Assembly: GCA_033961575.1 (NCBI GenBank)
Contig: CM066732.1
Coordinates: 54,031,001 to 54,095,000, forward strand
Direction: 5' to 3'
DNA: 64,000 nucleotides
Source of the DNA: Aselliscus stoliczkanus
Taxonomy: Eukaryota > Chordata > Mammalia > Chiroptera > Hipposideridae
Shown here: positions 1-10,340 of the stretch, in pieces
Position numbering within the stretch: position 1 is the first letter of the stretch
Layout of the letters: every line of letters starts with the position of its first letter
Notes under the pieces: model-generated
The model's input: only the letters and a program-made list of their open reading frames with translations
What the model was told of the DNA's origin: nothing
Database searches by the model: none
Made by a program: the position numbers and the translations under genes

Positions 1-210
1 TTTATTGTTTTTGAAGCAATTGTAAAAGGGATTGATTTCCTGCTTTCTTCTTCTGATTGTTTATTATTGGTATATACAAATGCAAGTGATTTCTGAATAT
101 TAATTTTATATCCTGCTACCTTACCAAATTCGTTTATCAGTTCTAGCAGTTTTTTGGTGGAGTCTTTGGGATTCTCTAGATATAGTATCATGTCATCTAC
201 ATATAATGAC
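1..210 (-). mobile_element. LINE-1 ORF2 fragment (reverse transcriptase core), runs off the left edge
   Basis: Read on the minus strand from 210 downward, this translates without a stop for about 70 codons. It starts with [16 protein letters not shown] and continues through an [16 protein letters not shown] block and a segment rich in E and S. YVDD is the catalytic aspartate motif of LINE-1 reverse transcriptase, and the following residues match the mammalian ORF2p RT palm/thumb. The frame is intact over the visible part, which suggests a fairly young copy. It begins abruptly at the RT active site because it is the 3' half of a chimera: base 210 abuts the last T of a U6 snRNA copy (211-321) in the same orientation. 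The rest of the element, its poly(A) tail and one target-site duplication lie outside the window. Confidence 0.93.
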
Positions 211-264
211 AAAAATATGGAATGCTTCACGAATTTGCGTGTGTGTCATCCTTGCGCAGGGGCC

Positions 265-320
<56 letters not shown>

Positions 321-321
321 T
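211..321 (-). pseudogene. RNU6: U6 snRNA pseudogene, 5' part of a U6-L1 chimera
   Basis: On the minus strand this is a nearly complete U6 spliceosomal snRNA: CTTCGGCAGCACATATAC at the 5' stem, the ACAGAGA box, the central AGATTAGCATGGCCCC region, and a 3' end in CCATATTTTT. By eye it differs from mammalian U6 by three substitutions (first base G to A, sixth base C to T, one G to A near the 3' end) plus a 4-base ACAC insertion after GGATGAC, giving 111 instead of 107 nt. The insertion lies next to the internal stem-loop. I see no proximal sequence element and no correctly placed TATA box on its upstream (right) side, so it is very unlikely to be a transcribed gene. Its 3' terminal T run is fused directly to LINE-1 sequence, the known outcome of L1 template switching. 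Confidence 0.95.
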
Positions 322-963
322 TATAAGGAAGTTTAAAATCAGTTTTTCTGGCTTCAAAATTAATAGATGTGTTGACATTTATGAAAGTTCAAAGAAGCAA
401 ATTCAAATAATTCAAAAAATTGCATAAAAATGGCCACTATTAAACTATCGCTATATGCCCTTTTAGACTCTTTCTCATCCATATAGGTTCATGTACACAT
501 ATAAAAAATAAGATTTGCTTTGTTGCCCAACTGTGTTTTTACTTCCTTGTGTGTATCTTGTCTCAGTGTAGGGACAGTTACAAAATATATATGACCTTGT
601 TAATAATATATGTGAAACCATTATTTAAGAGTCACATGCTATTTTATTATGTGAATGTACCTTGGTTTATTGAAGTACTTTCCTATTGTTGGACATGGAG
701 GCATTTCGAGTTTATGTAATTATGAAAAGCACTTTGAAAACAAGGTTGTTCATCAAGTCTGTGACACCCCTGATTAGCTCTTTAGTATCAAATCCCAGAA
801 GAGCAGTTACAGGTCAAGGGCATACGCTGGTGAGATTTTGGAGTCACACATGCCCAACACCCTTCAGAAAGGTTTACCAGTTGACATCATCATCACAGGA
901 GTGTGTCTATATCTATTTCCTTGTATCCTGACCAACACTGAGTTTTCTCTTTAAAAAGAAAAT
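322..963. other. AT-rich single-copy-looking flank, no gene seen
   Basis: AT-rich sequence with scattered A/T runs. An 81-codon open frame at 686-931 has no recognisable motif and no similarity I know. I see no repeat boundary, splice-bounded exon or promoter signature. It probably contains the target-site flank of the U6-L1 insertion just right of 321. Confidence 0.6.
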
Positions 964-980
964 AAAAGTCTGCCAGTTTA

Positions 981-1058
981 GCACTGGCCTGGGAAGCCAG
1001 CGGCACCGGTTCGGTCCCACATATGAGGGCCAGTGACACTGCCCTCAAAAAAAAAAAA
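981..1058 (+). mobile_element. tRNA-derived SINE, 5'-truncated, with perfect target-site duplication
   Basis: It carries the B-box region GGTTCGG, the constant segment CACATATGAGGGCCAGTGAC, ACTGCCCTC and a poly(A) tail of about 16. It lacks the first ~26 bases found in the other copies, including the A box, so it is 5'-truncated and cannot carry a complete Pol III promoter. A 17-bp direct repeat, AAAAGTCTGCCAGTTTA, flanks it at 964-980 and 1059-1075. This is the expected mark of LINE-1-mediated insertion. Confidence 0.92.
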
Positions 1059-1097
1059 AAAAGTCTGCCAGTTTAATAGGTAAAAATAATACATCAC

Positions 1098-1169
1098 GCA
1101 CTGTGTTGTACACCTGAAGCTAATTTTTTAAAAAAAGTTTATTTCACAATAAAAAATAAATTAATTAAA
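1098..1169 (+). mobile_element. Very short LINE-1 3' end insertion with target-site duplication
   Basis: The motif TGTTGTACACCTGAAGCTAA followed by A/T-rich tail sequence is the extreme 3' UTR of a mammalian LINE-1. Direct repeats AAAAATAATACATCAC lie at 1082-1097 and 1170-1185. Only about 70 bases of L1 were copied, so it is a dead-on-arrival insertion. It sits 22 bp downstream of the SINE duplication at 1075. Confidence 0.8.
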
Positions 1170-1239
1170 AAAAATAATACATCACTATTCTACCTTGTGT
1201 TCAGTAATTTTACCAAAAGGATAATTGTGATTCATTCAT

Positions 1240-1330
1240 TGTTAGCCCCACTGACAGATGAGGAAATGGAGCCTGAAGAGAGTAAATTGCTAGCCAGCAG
1301 CATCACATCAGTAAAAACAAAATGATGCAT
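1240..1330 (-). repeat. MIR-like SINE fragment
   Basis: The run CTGACAGATGAGGAAATGGAG followed by a diverged form of the usual AAGT..TTGC..AGC.AG..TCACA series resembles the reverse complement of the MIR core. It is short and diverged. An L2-related fragment is the alternative. Confidence 0.5.
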
Positions 1331-1566
1331 ATGAGGGTGAAGTAGATGCTTCTTGACTCTAAAATCTCTATTACAGTGGTGTAGTTTGCATTAAAACTTT
1401 TAAATAAACTGCCAAGCCATGGTATTGATGTACCTCGCATTTGAATTTAATGAAAAAGATTTTAGCAACAAAAAGTTTGATGAAAGGATAATATTAATAT
1501 AGCCACAAGAGTATGTCTCTTCTGCACTTACTCAATTAATAAAACCATTCTTTGTTCTGGAAGGCA

Positions 1567-1742
1567 GGTGTGTGCACCTGTGCACGTGTGTGGATGGGTG
1601 TACGTGTGTGTGTGCACCTGTACACGTGTATGTGTGCGTGTGTGTGCGCCTGTGCACCTGTGTGTACGTGTGCATCTGTGCACATGTGTGTGTACGTGCA
1701 TGTCTGTGTGTGCACCTGGGCACGTGTGTGTACGTGTGTGAG
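1567..1742 (+). repeat. TG-rich compound microsatellite/minisatellite with GTGCACCTG motifs
   Basis: About 175 bp of alternating purine-pyrimidine sequence. GTGCACCTG, TACACGTG and GTGCACGTG motifs recur irregularly within a (TG)n background. It produces His/Thr-rich and Cys/Val-rich open frames on both strands (1528-1950 minus, 1552-1767 plus) that are low-complexity artefacts, not genes. Alternating GT/GC is Z-DNA-prone. Confidence 0.9.
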
Positions 1743-1869
1743 TAGAGGAGGCCCTGTTGTGAGCTAGAAGTATAGGAAGGGCCGCCACCTTTCCTCTCTG
1801 CTCACTAGTACTTCCGTCCATAATTACAAGGCAGAGACTTCCATGTCCCATGTCATATAGGCGGCCACT

Positions 1870-2030
1870 GTTAGAACAGCTACTGTGGGCATTCGTTTCA
1901 CAAATGTTTCTTAAACAACTCTGCTTGTTGTTGGGGATAGAATTGTGCACACAGTAGGAATAGTCCCTCCCCTCATGGAGCTTCTGTCTAGTGGAGTGAG
2001 GCAGGAAGACTGGACCCTGAAATGTCGTGG
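1870..2030 (-). repeat. L2-like LINE fragment
   Basis: TTGGGGATAGAATTGTGCAC, then CCCTCATGGAGCTTCTGTCTAG, then TGGAGTGAGGCAGGAAGACTGGACC matches the order of blocks in the reverse complement of an L2 3' end. Recognised from memory; diverged. Confidence 0.5.
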
Positions 2031-5000
2031 TTTGTACACAGCCCTGGGCAAAAGGTCAGTGACACGGAGGGATGTTTCCAGGAGGCAAATGCCAGTAAAC
2101 CAAAGGGCCGTCTTGCAGAGGCATCTGAACTACCCATGGGCACACTGCAACTGATTGAGTCAGATGCTAACATGCTCCTATGTCGAGCTCAGCAAGGTCT
2201 TCCAGGGGCATGTACACCCAACACAGAAGCTCACGGTCTGTCCCGTTTCCTGTCCCAACGAAGCCGACACTGCTGATTCACACCGCAGCGTGCACCTTGA
2301 TTAGACATTTATTAAGTGGTTGTTAGTGAGCAGCATGGTGGTTCTAATGTCCCCAGGTGTGTCTGAATAGCCCAGAGACGAGCGGTGACCAGTCAGCACA
2401 CATCTGCACATCCTGGAAGCCAGGTGGAAAGCAGAGTTGACTGCTTCTGTCTGCAGAGGGAGCTCGCCTGCGTTTACACAGGTCCTGTGAAGCCCTGTCA
2501 CCAGAGCGGGCCAGGGACCTCGAGAAGCATGGGGTGAGGGCTGGTGGGTGCAGACGGGCTCCAGGTGTCGTGTCCAGCTCCCACCACGGGTGGGAGGCTC
2601 GGCCACCCCTGCTCGGAGCTCGCTGGTCTGTGGGGGTCTGGCGCAGAACACGGGGGGCCCCTCGGGCGGCCCTCACAGGTAGTCGGTTTCCTGCTGATGC
2701 TGAGCAGATCCCGGTGACAGGTCCTTCTGGGAATGTACTCAGAAGGCTCTCGCCTCCTCGCAAGCCCCCCACTCCCTTTTGTCCCCTAAGTCCTCACAGC
2801 GAGCTCCCCCCACAGGGCTCTCAGCAGGCCCGTCATGGGGGAGACCTGCCCTGCTCATCAGCCCAGCACAGAGGCTCCTAGGGGATGGGAAAGGCGCGAG
2901 ATGGGCTGTGAGGAAGGCCTTTCGGCCCCTGACTGCCCCACAGCTGTTTCCCTGTCAAAGCAGCCACATGGAGGAAAGAGGCTTGCTGCATGTGTGCCCC
3001 AGGAGGCCGGCGGCACTTGGAGGTCTTTCCTGTGTACCCCTCCCAAGCGCGCACATTCACACCGCACTCACTCGGTCTGTTCTGGTGAGTGAGCGAGCGA
3101 AGGTGCTGCTGTCTTGCCCTGGAGCCCGGGCTCGCGGTCCTCCAGGGCTCCCCACATTCCTGCTGTCACTGCCATTCGGCTGCTTTAACAGGCACCTCCA
3201 CCCCGAAGCTACGGGAGGCCCGGTGCCCAGAGGAGGGCGTGATTGCATATGATGAAGTGATTCGCTTGCTGAAGAGACCTGCCGTCTTCTAAATTTGAAG
3301 TCCAATTTGGAAGATTGAAGAGCTCTTCAAAACTGTGAAGCGCTCCCAGGAATTTCCTGCTGGGTTCCTGCGGGATTCCACTCCACCCTCAGAGCCCCAC
3401 CTCCGCCGGCAGGCCCAAGGCTTTAAACACTAAATGTAACTCAGGCGGCTCCGGACAGACGGGGAGGGCCGGGAGCAGAGGTGCAGCGCGAACGTCCGAG
3501 AAGATAGACAAGCTGGCGGGTTTTCTCAGTGCGAGCCGTGTCCCTGCTCCCCGGCGTCTTCGTCAGAGAAAGCAGCTGGATCTCCCACATGAAGATGGCC
3601 TCCAGGCTCACAGACTCGCACAAGCACGTGTCCCCAGCGTGCGACTGGCCACTCCTCCCACACAGACTTTTAGTCCAGGGATGTTTCGTCTAATTGAAAC
3701 GTCAAGTGCGAGGTGGGGGAGCGCACGAGCTGCAGGGAACCTCGGTTTACTGGTCACCTGACCTGCGACACTGCTCCCTCCCCGTGCGCGGCACTGGAGC
3801 CAGAGGTTACAGACACGGAGGCTCGGCTACTGTGGGTGTAAATGATGTCACACGGGAAGAGATCTGGGACATGGACGACTCAAAAACCTCACTGCCATTT
3901 CAGCTCAGAGGTCGCTTCCGCCAAGAAGAGTTTCCCGCCCTCGTGTGTCCCCAAGGCCACTGATTCAGGGGCCTCCCTCTTGCACCCCCACCTGCAGCCA
4001 GGCTGAGAGCTCCATGGGGGAGAGAGGTGCTCACTCCGGGCGCACAGCTGGGCCTGGCAGAGGGCGCGCGCTGGTATTCCTGCAGCGGCCAAAGCCGGGC
4101 CCCAGGGCCGAGCCGCCCCTCCTTCTCTCTAGAAGCCGGTCTCCTCTAGCCTCTCCCCTGGACTTCCTTAAACCTCCGGTAACGCCCGAAAGGTTATTGC
4201 ATGTCAACCTGTTTTCATCCTAGCTTCAGATACTGCACCTTCACCTTAAGGAAAGCAGTCCTGATTTTGAATTCAGATTAAATTTATACAAAAGCCTGAA
4301 AAGGCCGGAACTTAAAGGGTAATCAGCCCGCCCGCATTTGTCTGCACGGTGATGTGGCCCCCTGACCCCACTGCCGGCGCCCCCCAACAGCACATTCCCC
4401 CAACACAGCCGAAGCCCACCGGCTCCAGCCCTACAGAAGGGGCTGCTCTCGCAGCAAAGTGACAACTGTCTGCCAGCAACCCTCCATTTAGATCTTTCCT
4501 CTCACTCCATGGGAGAAGAAGGCATTTGATCAAGGGAACCAAACCCCTAGGATTCTTCCTCCGACCCGTTTGGCCCTTAAGTCTTCATCACTTCATTTCC
4601 AGCCATGGCGATTGAGGTGGCAAGCTCCCAGGTCCTCAGCCATCCCCGCTGTGGTGCAAAGCTCAGCAGTAAGGATCCTGGCAAGGCAGCCTAGGAAAAC
4701 GTGTGGGGGGGAGGGGCGGAGGCAGGGCTAGGGAAGGAAGGTCTCGGAGCGTCCACGATGGCCCCCTCCTCTGCCCAGAGCGCCTGGGCTCCTGAGCATG
4801 ACGACAGCATGAGGCACTTGCACGGCGGTCTGCCGGTGGGTGCCTCGCCTCCCGCCCCGCTGCTCCTCACCCCTCCTGCCCGCACGCTTTGGCCCCTGCA
4901 GCCTTTCACACTGAGAGGGCCATGGTGGCCTCCGTGGCAGTGGGAGCCTGACCTCAAAGCCAAGCCTGAGCTCCTCCCTCAGGAAGCTCCCCCGGGCCCT

Positions 5001-5304
5001 CGGGGGCACCTCTCACACTGCTTCCCAGTGTGTTTCAGTGTCTGCTAGGGAGTCTGGGCCGCCTGTGTTTTCTCCAGTTCCTTGCACCTAGCAGGGGGGA
5101 TGTCACAGAATCGGTGCTCCCCCACTGGCCGGCTCTAAGACCCAAGTCACACAACGGTTCCTTTGGGGACTTCCGTTTCCATGGCTTCATAGCTGTAAAA
5201 AAACAAAACAGTAAGGACACCTGCCACATGGGCTCCTTGTGAGATAATCCATGTGGGCAGCTGTACTCTGAAAGTGAGCAACAAGATTTATGAGGGTGTC
5301 AACT
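2031..5304. other. GC-rich sequence without recognisable gene
   Basis: I found no recognisable exon, repeat edge or RNA gene here. Many overlapping 60-160 codon frames occur on both strands (for example around 2300-3300 and 4700-5050), as expected of GC-rich DNA; none has a domain. A dense CpG cluster lies at about 3440-3570, by eye around 15 CpG in 130 bp. A diverged MIR-like tail is possible near 5185-5260 (CTCCTTGTGAGATAATCCATG). Confidence 0.6.
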
Positions 5305-5425
5305 GCAGTATTGCTTTTTAGGGCCAAACGCTGGAGACAAAGCAAAAACGTCACCCAAGCAGAACTGGTTAAACGGATTCTGATTAGAGCCTAACGTGAA
5401 ATATTGTGCAGCTGTTAAAAAGCCT
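5305..5425 (+). repeat. Ancient LINE-1 3' region fragment
   Basis: The series GGGCCAAACGCTGGAGACAA, AACGTCACCC, AGAACTGGTTAAACGGATTC and ATTGTGCAGCTGTTAAAAAG parallels the old L1 3' segment that normally reads 'AACTGGAAACAACCCAAATG..GGTTAAATAAATTATGG..ACTATGCAGC..TAAAAA'. It is highly diverged, so it is an old copy. Confidence 0.6.
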
Positions 5426-6595
5426 GTTTCTCCCCGGTCTTCCTCGTGGTCTAAACTGCATGTCACAGAAGAGGGGATGGTGATGAGCAGAGGGCGGAGA
5501 GCAGAGACTTGCTGCGTGTTCAAGCCCCTTGTGGGACGCTCTAAGCTCGCGTGCACGATGTATAAGTCGGTGGTCTATGATTCAATCATGCATCACATTC
5601 ATGGACACATTGATCAAATAATGCAGAGAGAGCACAGCCAAAGCCAGTGGGAGGTGGTAATACATCCTCACGTTTATGATGTGGTGACAGTTCACGAAGT
5701 GCTCAGCCCCCTTAGCCTCCTGGAAGCCTCCCAGGGCACCAGAAGGCAGGAAGCGGACGTTCCTGTCCCAGAGGTGTCTTCCTTGGCGAGGGCTACCCCT
5801 CCCCTCAGCCCACACATGGGGTCTGCAGCTTTCCCGGGAGGCTGCCCAGCAGACACCGCGCTCAGCTAAAGTGAGGAACTAGTCCAGGTTTCTTTTCTTT
5901 GTTGCCGAGGCTCAGCCAGCCAGCAAGTAGAGCCTCCGGCCAAGAGCTCTGCATGCAGCCTCATCCTCGGCGCCATTCCAAGCCCCATCCTTGTTTCACT
6001 CTCTTTTTTTCGACAGTGTCTAATTGGTGTCATCTTGCTGTGTCATCTGTTCCCATCTGAGCCCCTCAGATGCTGTCAGAGTGGCAGGTACACCCGCACA
6101 TGTTTATTTATGTACCTATATATTTCCTCAAGCCCAGAGGGATTCCTGTGATGGGATGAGTGAACCCCTGTTGGGGGAGACCTTGGGGTTCCAGACAAAG
6201 AAGAGAGTGAGCAGCCGAGACGACGGACCCATGACCACAGCTGGGTCGGAGACTTCCATGGTGTTTCTAGCTTTTGGAGAGAAGATTCCAGGCCCAGAAC
6301 TGTTAGACACCTTCCTGGCTATAGATATGTAACTGCGGACAAAAAACAAAACAAACGAACAAAAAAACAGTTATAAGTTTTTATTACAAAATGAACTGTA
6401 ACACAGTTGGGTTTGTTTCCAACCTGCTGTCTTAATTCTGCCAGAAGAGTGTGAGACCAGCTGCACCCCCAGGTGAACTGGCTTTAGAAACAAACAGGAA
6501 AGCTTTTCTTGGTAGAACGAGCTTATAGGACAGACGCCCCTCCATCTGCAAGACCTCGTCTGGGGCCGGCTGTGCTGCCTGAACAGGGACGTGTC
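5426..6595. other. No gene recognised; possible weak polyadenylation signal on the minus strand
   Basis: Unassigned sequence, moderately GC-rich. An A-rich stretch with AAACAAAACAAACG motifs lies at 6340-6370. Just after it, the minus strand contains AATAAA (about 6378-6383). Without a supporting exon this is not evidence for a gene end. The frames at 5396-5869 (plus) and 6024-6332 (plus) have no recognisable domain. Confidence 0.5.
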
Positions 6596-6599
6596 CAGG

Positions 6600-6790
6600 A
6601 CAGGGGTCCTCGAGCCTAAAGGCAACGCTTCCTAAATTCTGACACATGAGAGCCCCTTAGGAGGCTAATTAAAAACACAGGTGCACACACTTCGTTCCCA
6701 AGATCTAATGAGCTGTTCTTAGATGTGATTCAGGAATCTCCGCTTTCATTACCTCCTCAAGTGATGCAAAGGACCGTAATCTAAGGAAAC
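6600..6790. repeat. MER5-like hAT-Charlie fossil (tentative)
   Basis: The order GAGGCTAATTAAAAACACAGG, GTTCCCAAGATCTAATGAG, GATTCAGGAATCTCCGC and CAAGTGATGC resembles the MER5 core ('CTTGTTAAAACACAGATT..TGATTCAGTAGGTCTGGG..CAGGTGATGC'). No clean terminal repeats are left, so the assignment rests on block order only. Confidence 0.4.
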
Positions 6791-8984
6791 CTTCCTGGGG
6801 CATTTTGCTGAGTCATCAATCAACAACCTTCCTTCTAAGACAGGGAGAGGATGGTGTGATGCCCACTGGACCCAGGGCTTCCAAACCTTGTCCCAGGCGC
6901 CTGAGACCTGCTGGGACCCCCAGGAACGAGACCTGGCTGAACTGATTTCGTTCGTAAAATTTATGTTGACCCCTGACCTCCAAACTGCTCTCTATGTTTC
7001 AACTTCTGTATTTTCCCCCAGTCTTTCAAGACACTTATGGATGGAATATTCGCTGTGTTGACTGTAATTCTAACATGGATCCAAGGTAGAAAAAAAATGA
7101 AAGAATGTGTTCACAGCTGACAGCATCGAGCAGAAGCCTGGGTACCAGCCTGCAGCCGTGCAGGGTCACTGCGTCTGACTGAGCAAATGATTTGCCCCGT
7201 GTTTCACGGTCACCTATCAAAGCGTTGTGGGGCCTGTCTCTCCTGCCCACAAACATACCCCAGGCTCCTGAGTCCCTCCCCTTAAGGCGTTTCAGGTACG
7301 GAGAACCGAGCCCTTCCAAGTGCTGTATAAGCTCTGATGAGACAGAGCCCGACTGAGAGCCCAGGGGGCTCTTCCGGGAGTGAAGGGAGTTCCATTCGTG
7401 CTTCGCTCTGTGAAAAGCTCAGGGACACGCTAGAGTGTCGATCCCGACAGCGCTGCCGTCAGACAGACCTGAACGTGCACCCTGACCCGCGGCCACTGTT
7501 TGCTCACATGCGGAACAAGTGTGACACCGCCCACGTCCTGGGCTCCTTGTGAGGACGAAGCGGAGCGAGAGGCCCCTGGCACACAGGAAGTGCTCCCAAG
7601 GATGACGTCCCTCGCTGCTGGCGGAGCCTCTGCTGAGCCCAGATGGAGCTGCTGCTGGCCAGAGCCACCGCACGCGACGCACAGAGCCAAGCCCAAGGAG
7701 AACTACGTAAACCCTGGAGCCTCGGCTTCAGGCTGGGGCTCGCTGATGCACAGCCCTGCCTCTGCTTAGCTGCGTGATCCCAGACAAGCCTCTCTGGGGA
7801 CCCGTCAACACCCGCTCCTCTCCACCCACGGTGGCTTGGGGGCAAGGCTGGCGTCAGGAGCACGTGACCTCTGCAACACACACAGCCCCTGTGCTCACTG
7901 CTCTGCTGTTGCCATCTTGATAGTCTTTACACTTCTGTCTTTGAGCTTGTGTTTTGTAAGTGAAGTTCAGTGGGACAATGGACCGTGCATGTGAGCAGAG
8001 GAACGACAGGCAGCAGCAGACACACGTGGGCTCAGGCCAGTGGGCACCACGGGCAGCGAGCGGGCAGCTGGTACACCACCTAGCTAGCCAGGCTACCTGG
8101 TGTGCATGCCTGGGGCGCTCTGGGGTACGATGAGGCCCCCAGGGGTGGTCAGGGTCAGGACCCGGGCCTAAGTTGGTGGTGACAATGGTGACAGCTGGAG
8201 CAGAAGCAGCAGTGGTGGCATCAGCTGCCTCTAGAGAGGGAAGGGGCTTCATGGCGACAGTGCTGGACAAGTCGGTTTGTCTGTCCATCTCTGCAGCGTC
8301 TACACTTACATGAAGTATGGGGCCTGAGCATGAGGGTGGGAACAACTAGCACTCAGGCAGTCAATTCTGTCAGTAAATTATTACAAAATAAAAGCAGGCA
8401 CGTGGACAAGGCGGTAAAACACATCAGGAATTTGTGAGAATTCTTCAAAGAGTCCGAGGTAGAATTTTAAAGCATTGATATTTTGAAAACTGCAACATTG
8501 CAAAGAAGCTATCCAAAGGCTTAGAAACGAAACTTTAAATTATGTTCATACCGACATCAAAGGACACGCTTTTCATCCGAAGTTTCATAGAAAGTACCTC
8601 CCCACCATCTCTCTCTGTCATAACAAGTGCTTATCATGACACTTTCTTCCAACAACTCAGTGCACTGTTGAGTGAAACTTTGTAGGCAGTTGCATTAAAG
8701 CATGGTTTTAAGAGTTGACGAGTTCTTGCTTACTCTTGTTCCTGTGATTTGATTTGAAGAGAAAAGCTCCACTGTTGCATTACTGTGTGTGTTTCCTGTC
8801 TTGGCTCTCGGTGCCATGACTGGAGCGGGGTGCAGACAACGCGGTTCCTGTGCCCACTTGCCTGACCTGTCTATGGAGCGAGACGGCAGCCATGGGCTGG
8901 CAGCAAGTACGGCAGTCCTGCTCTCCTTGGAGCACTTCCCCATCCCACCTTGAAGTTGGGAGTGGCACGTGCCATGCTTTAGCC
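6791..8984. other. Mostly unassigned, with weak MIR-like pieces
   Basis: Two short stretches look like MIR 3'-half or core remnants: about 7500-7600 (GGGCTCCTTGTGAGGA and GGCACACAGGAAGTGCTC) and about 7690-7800 (CTCTGCTTAGCTGCGTGATCC). 8345-8700 is AT-rich and I recognise nothing in it. The minus-strand frames at 7854-8345 and 8780-9286 have no domain; the latter overlaps an old LTR-like segment. Confidence 0.5.
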
Positions 8985-9275
8985 AGTGCAGTGTGAGTAG
9001 GAGTGATGTGGCTGCTCCCAGGTGGCAGTGTTACGGTCAGCGCCCAGTGGGCTGAGTGATCTTCCTGGCCATGCTGACGAGCGAAGATTGAGCTGAAGTG
9101 GACCCTGGGCCACCCACAGTCCCCAAGCGAAGCAACTACACTGAGTCCCCTGCCAGCCTGTGCTCGGAACCAGAACATTAGCAAGAAATAACCCTCTATT
9201 GTATTAATCCGCTGAGATTTGAGGATGTTTGTTATTGCGGCATAACTCAGGTGCCCTGACCGATACAGTAGGAAA
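8985..9275 (-). repeat. Old LTR fragment, MaLR/MLT-like (tentative)
   Basis: AGAAATAACCCTCTATTGTA, then AATCCGCTGAGATTTGAGGA, then TTGTTATTGCGGCATAACTC matches the block order at one end of old mammalian MaLR-type LTRs ('AATAAA..TGTTTTAAGCCACTGAGATTTGGGG..GTTACAGCAGCATAAC'). The leftward extent is a guess. Confidence 0.45.
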
Positions 9276-10340
9276 GTACATAACACAGTTCTTACTCTGG
9301 ACTTTTTATTTGCACCTGCAAGCTGCTTCTTCCTCTGATTCTCATTGTCTCTTCAAGGCCAGGCAACCTAGCAGCTGGTTCCAATAACCCATTTGTTTTT
9401 TCCAGTAACACTTTTCCTTTGTGGGGTTCTTGGGGAGAAACTTACAGCCCACCCCGGTTTAGACCCAGCCCACATTCCCCGCATGCGCTCGACCCACGTG
9501 ACTGCACCCTTCCCGGCCACCGCACTTTGCAGCAGATGGAGCTTTCTCGACTATTTCAGCTTTTCAGTCTCATGTCAGATGTTTCATTGTATATTTTTCC
9601 AGTTAAGTTAATTGAATTGAAAAGTCCCTTTGTATGAATAAGAGGCCTCTACTTTCTCTTCCTGCTTAATGGCTTTCGACAGCAAAGGCATTTTCTCCCT
9701 CTTTTACTTGACTTCAAACACTCCTTGATAAGCATTTTTAATTGTCCTAGTATAAAAGCAGGGCAATTGGTTTCCCAGACCGTGAAACACTTAGAACCTC
9801 CCGTGTGTGTGTGTGTGTTCATATATTTGTAAATTTTTAAAGCTCTAGCAAGAACCTTATCTTTCCCCCTAAAATTCCATAGAAGTCTTCAGCTTAGCTG
9901 AAGGAAGCGAGCCACAATCCTGGGCTCGGTATAGTTACTTATAATTACTTTCAGGTGCAAAAGAATTCCTAATGCTTCCCATTCTTTTCCCACTACATTG
10001 AAGTAAATAGAAGTAATTTATTATGGAAAGTGCTGCCTCTCTGTCGGTCTGGCGCGTGGGAGCTGACATTTGGGGTATTGTGTGATGTATAATCAGTCTG
10101 AAATGAGTGGTTCTGATCCAGTCAGCGTCGAAGGCAATTTCCCTTGTAGGCAGAATGCTTGCAAATTGAGCTGCATATCTTCACAGAGGCAAGGAATGGC
10201 ATAAACCGTGGAAATACTGATTCTGATTCTGCTTTTTTTAGAAGTTGTTTTGGATGTGTATTCAGAAGAGATGTTTGAAAGATGTCTTTGGTAAGAATTG
10301 TTTTTCAGATGTTATGGAAATAAAATCAATAGGGTCTAAT
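9276..10340. other. AT-rich, repeat-poor block; possible conserved non-coding DNA
   Basis: No coding frame of note. Apart from a short (GT)8 at about 9803-9818 I see no repeat. The base composition is lower in CpG and higher in AT than the flanks. Motifs such as TATAATTACTTTCAGGTGCA and TTGCAAATTGAGCTGCATAT look like ordinary complex sequence rather than decayed repeat. Conservation cannot be tested here. Confidence 0.4.

Noticed and set aside
211..321. Functional U6 snRNA gene
   Set aside because: It has a 4-base insertion and three substitutions, lacks a recognisable upstream PSE/TATA arrangement, and is fused to L1.
1528..1950. His/Thr-rich 140-codon frame
   Set aside because: Translation of the TG-rich repeat; low complexity, with open frames on both strands.
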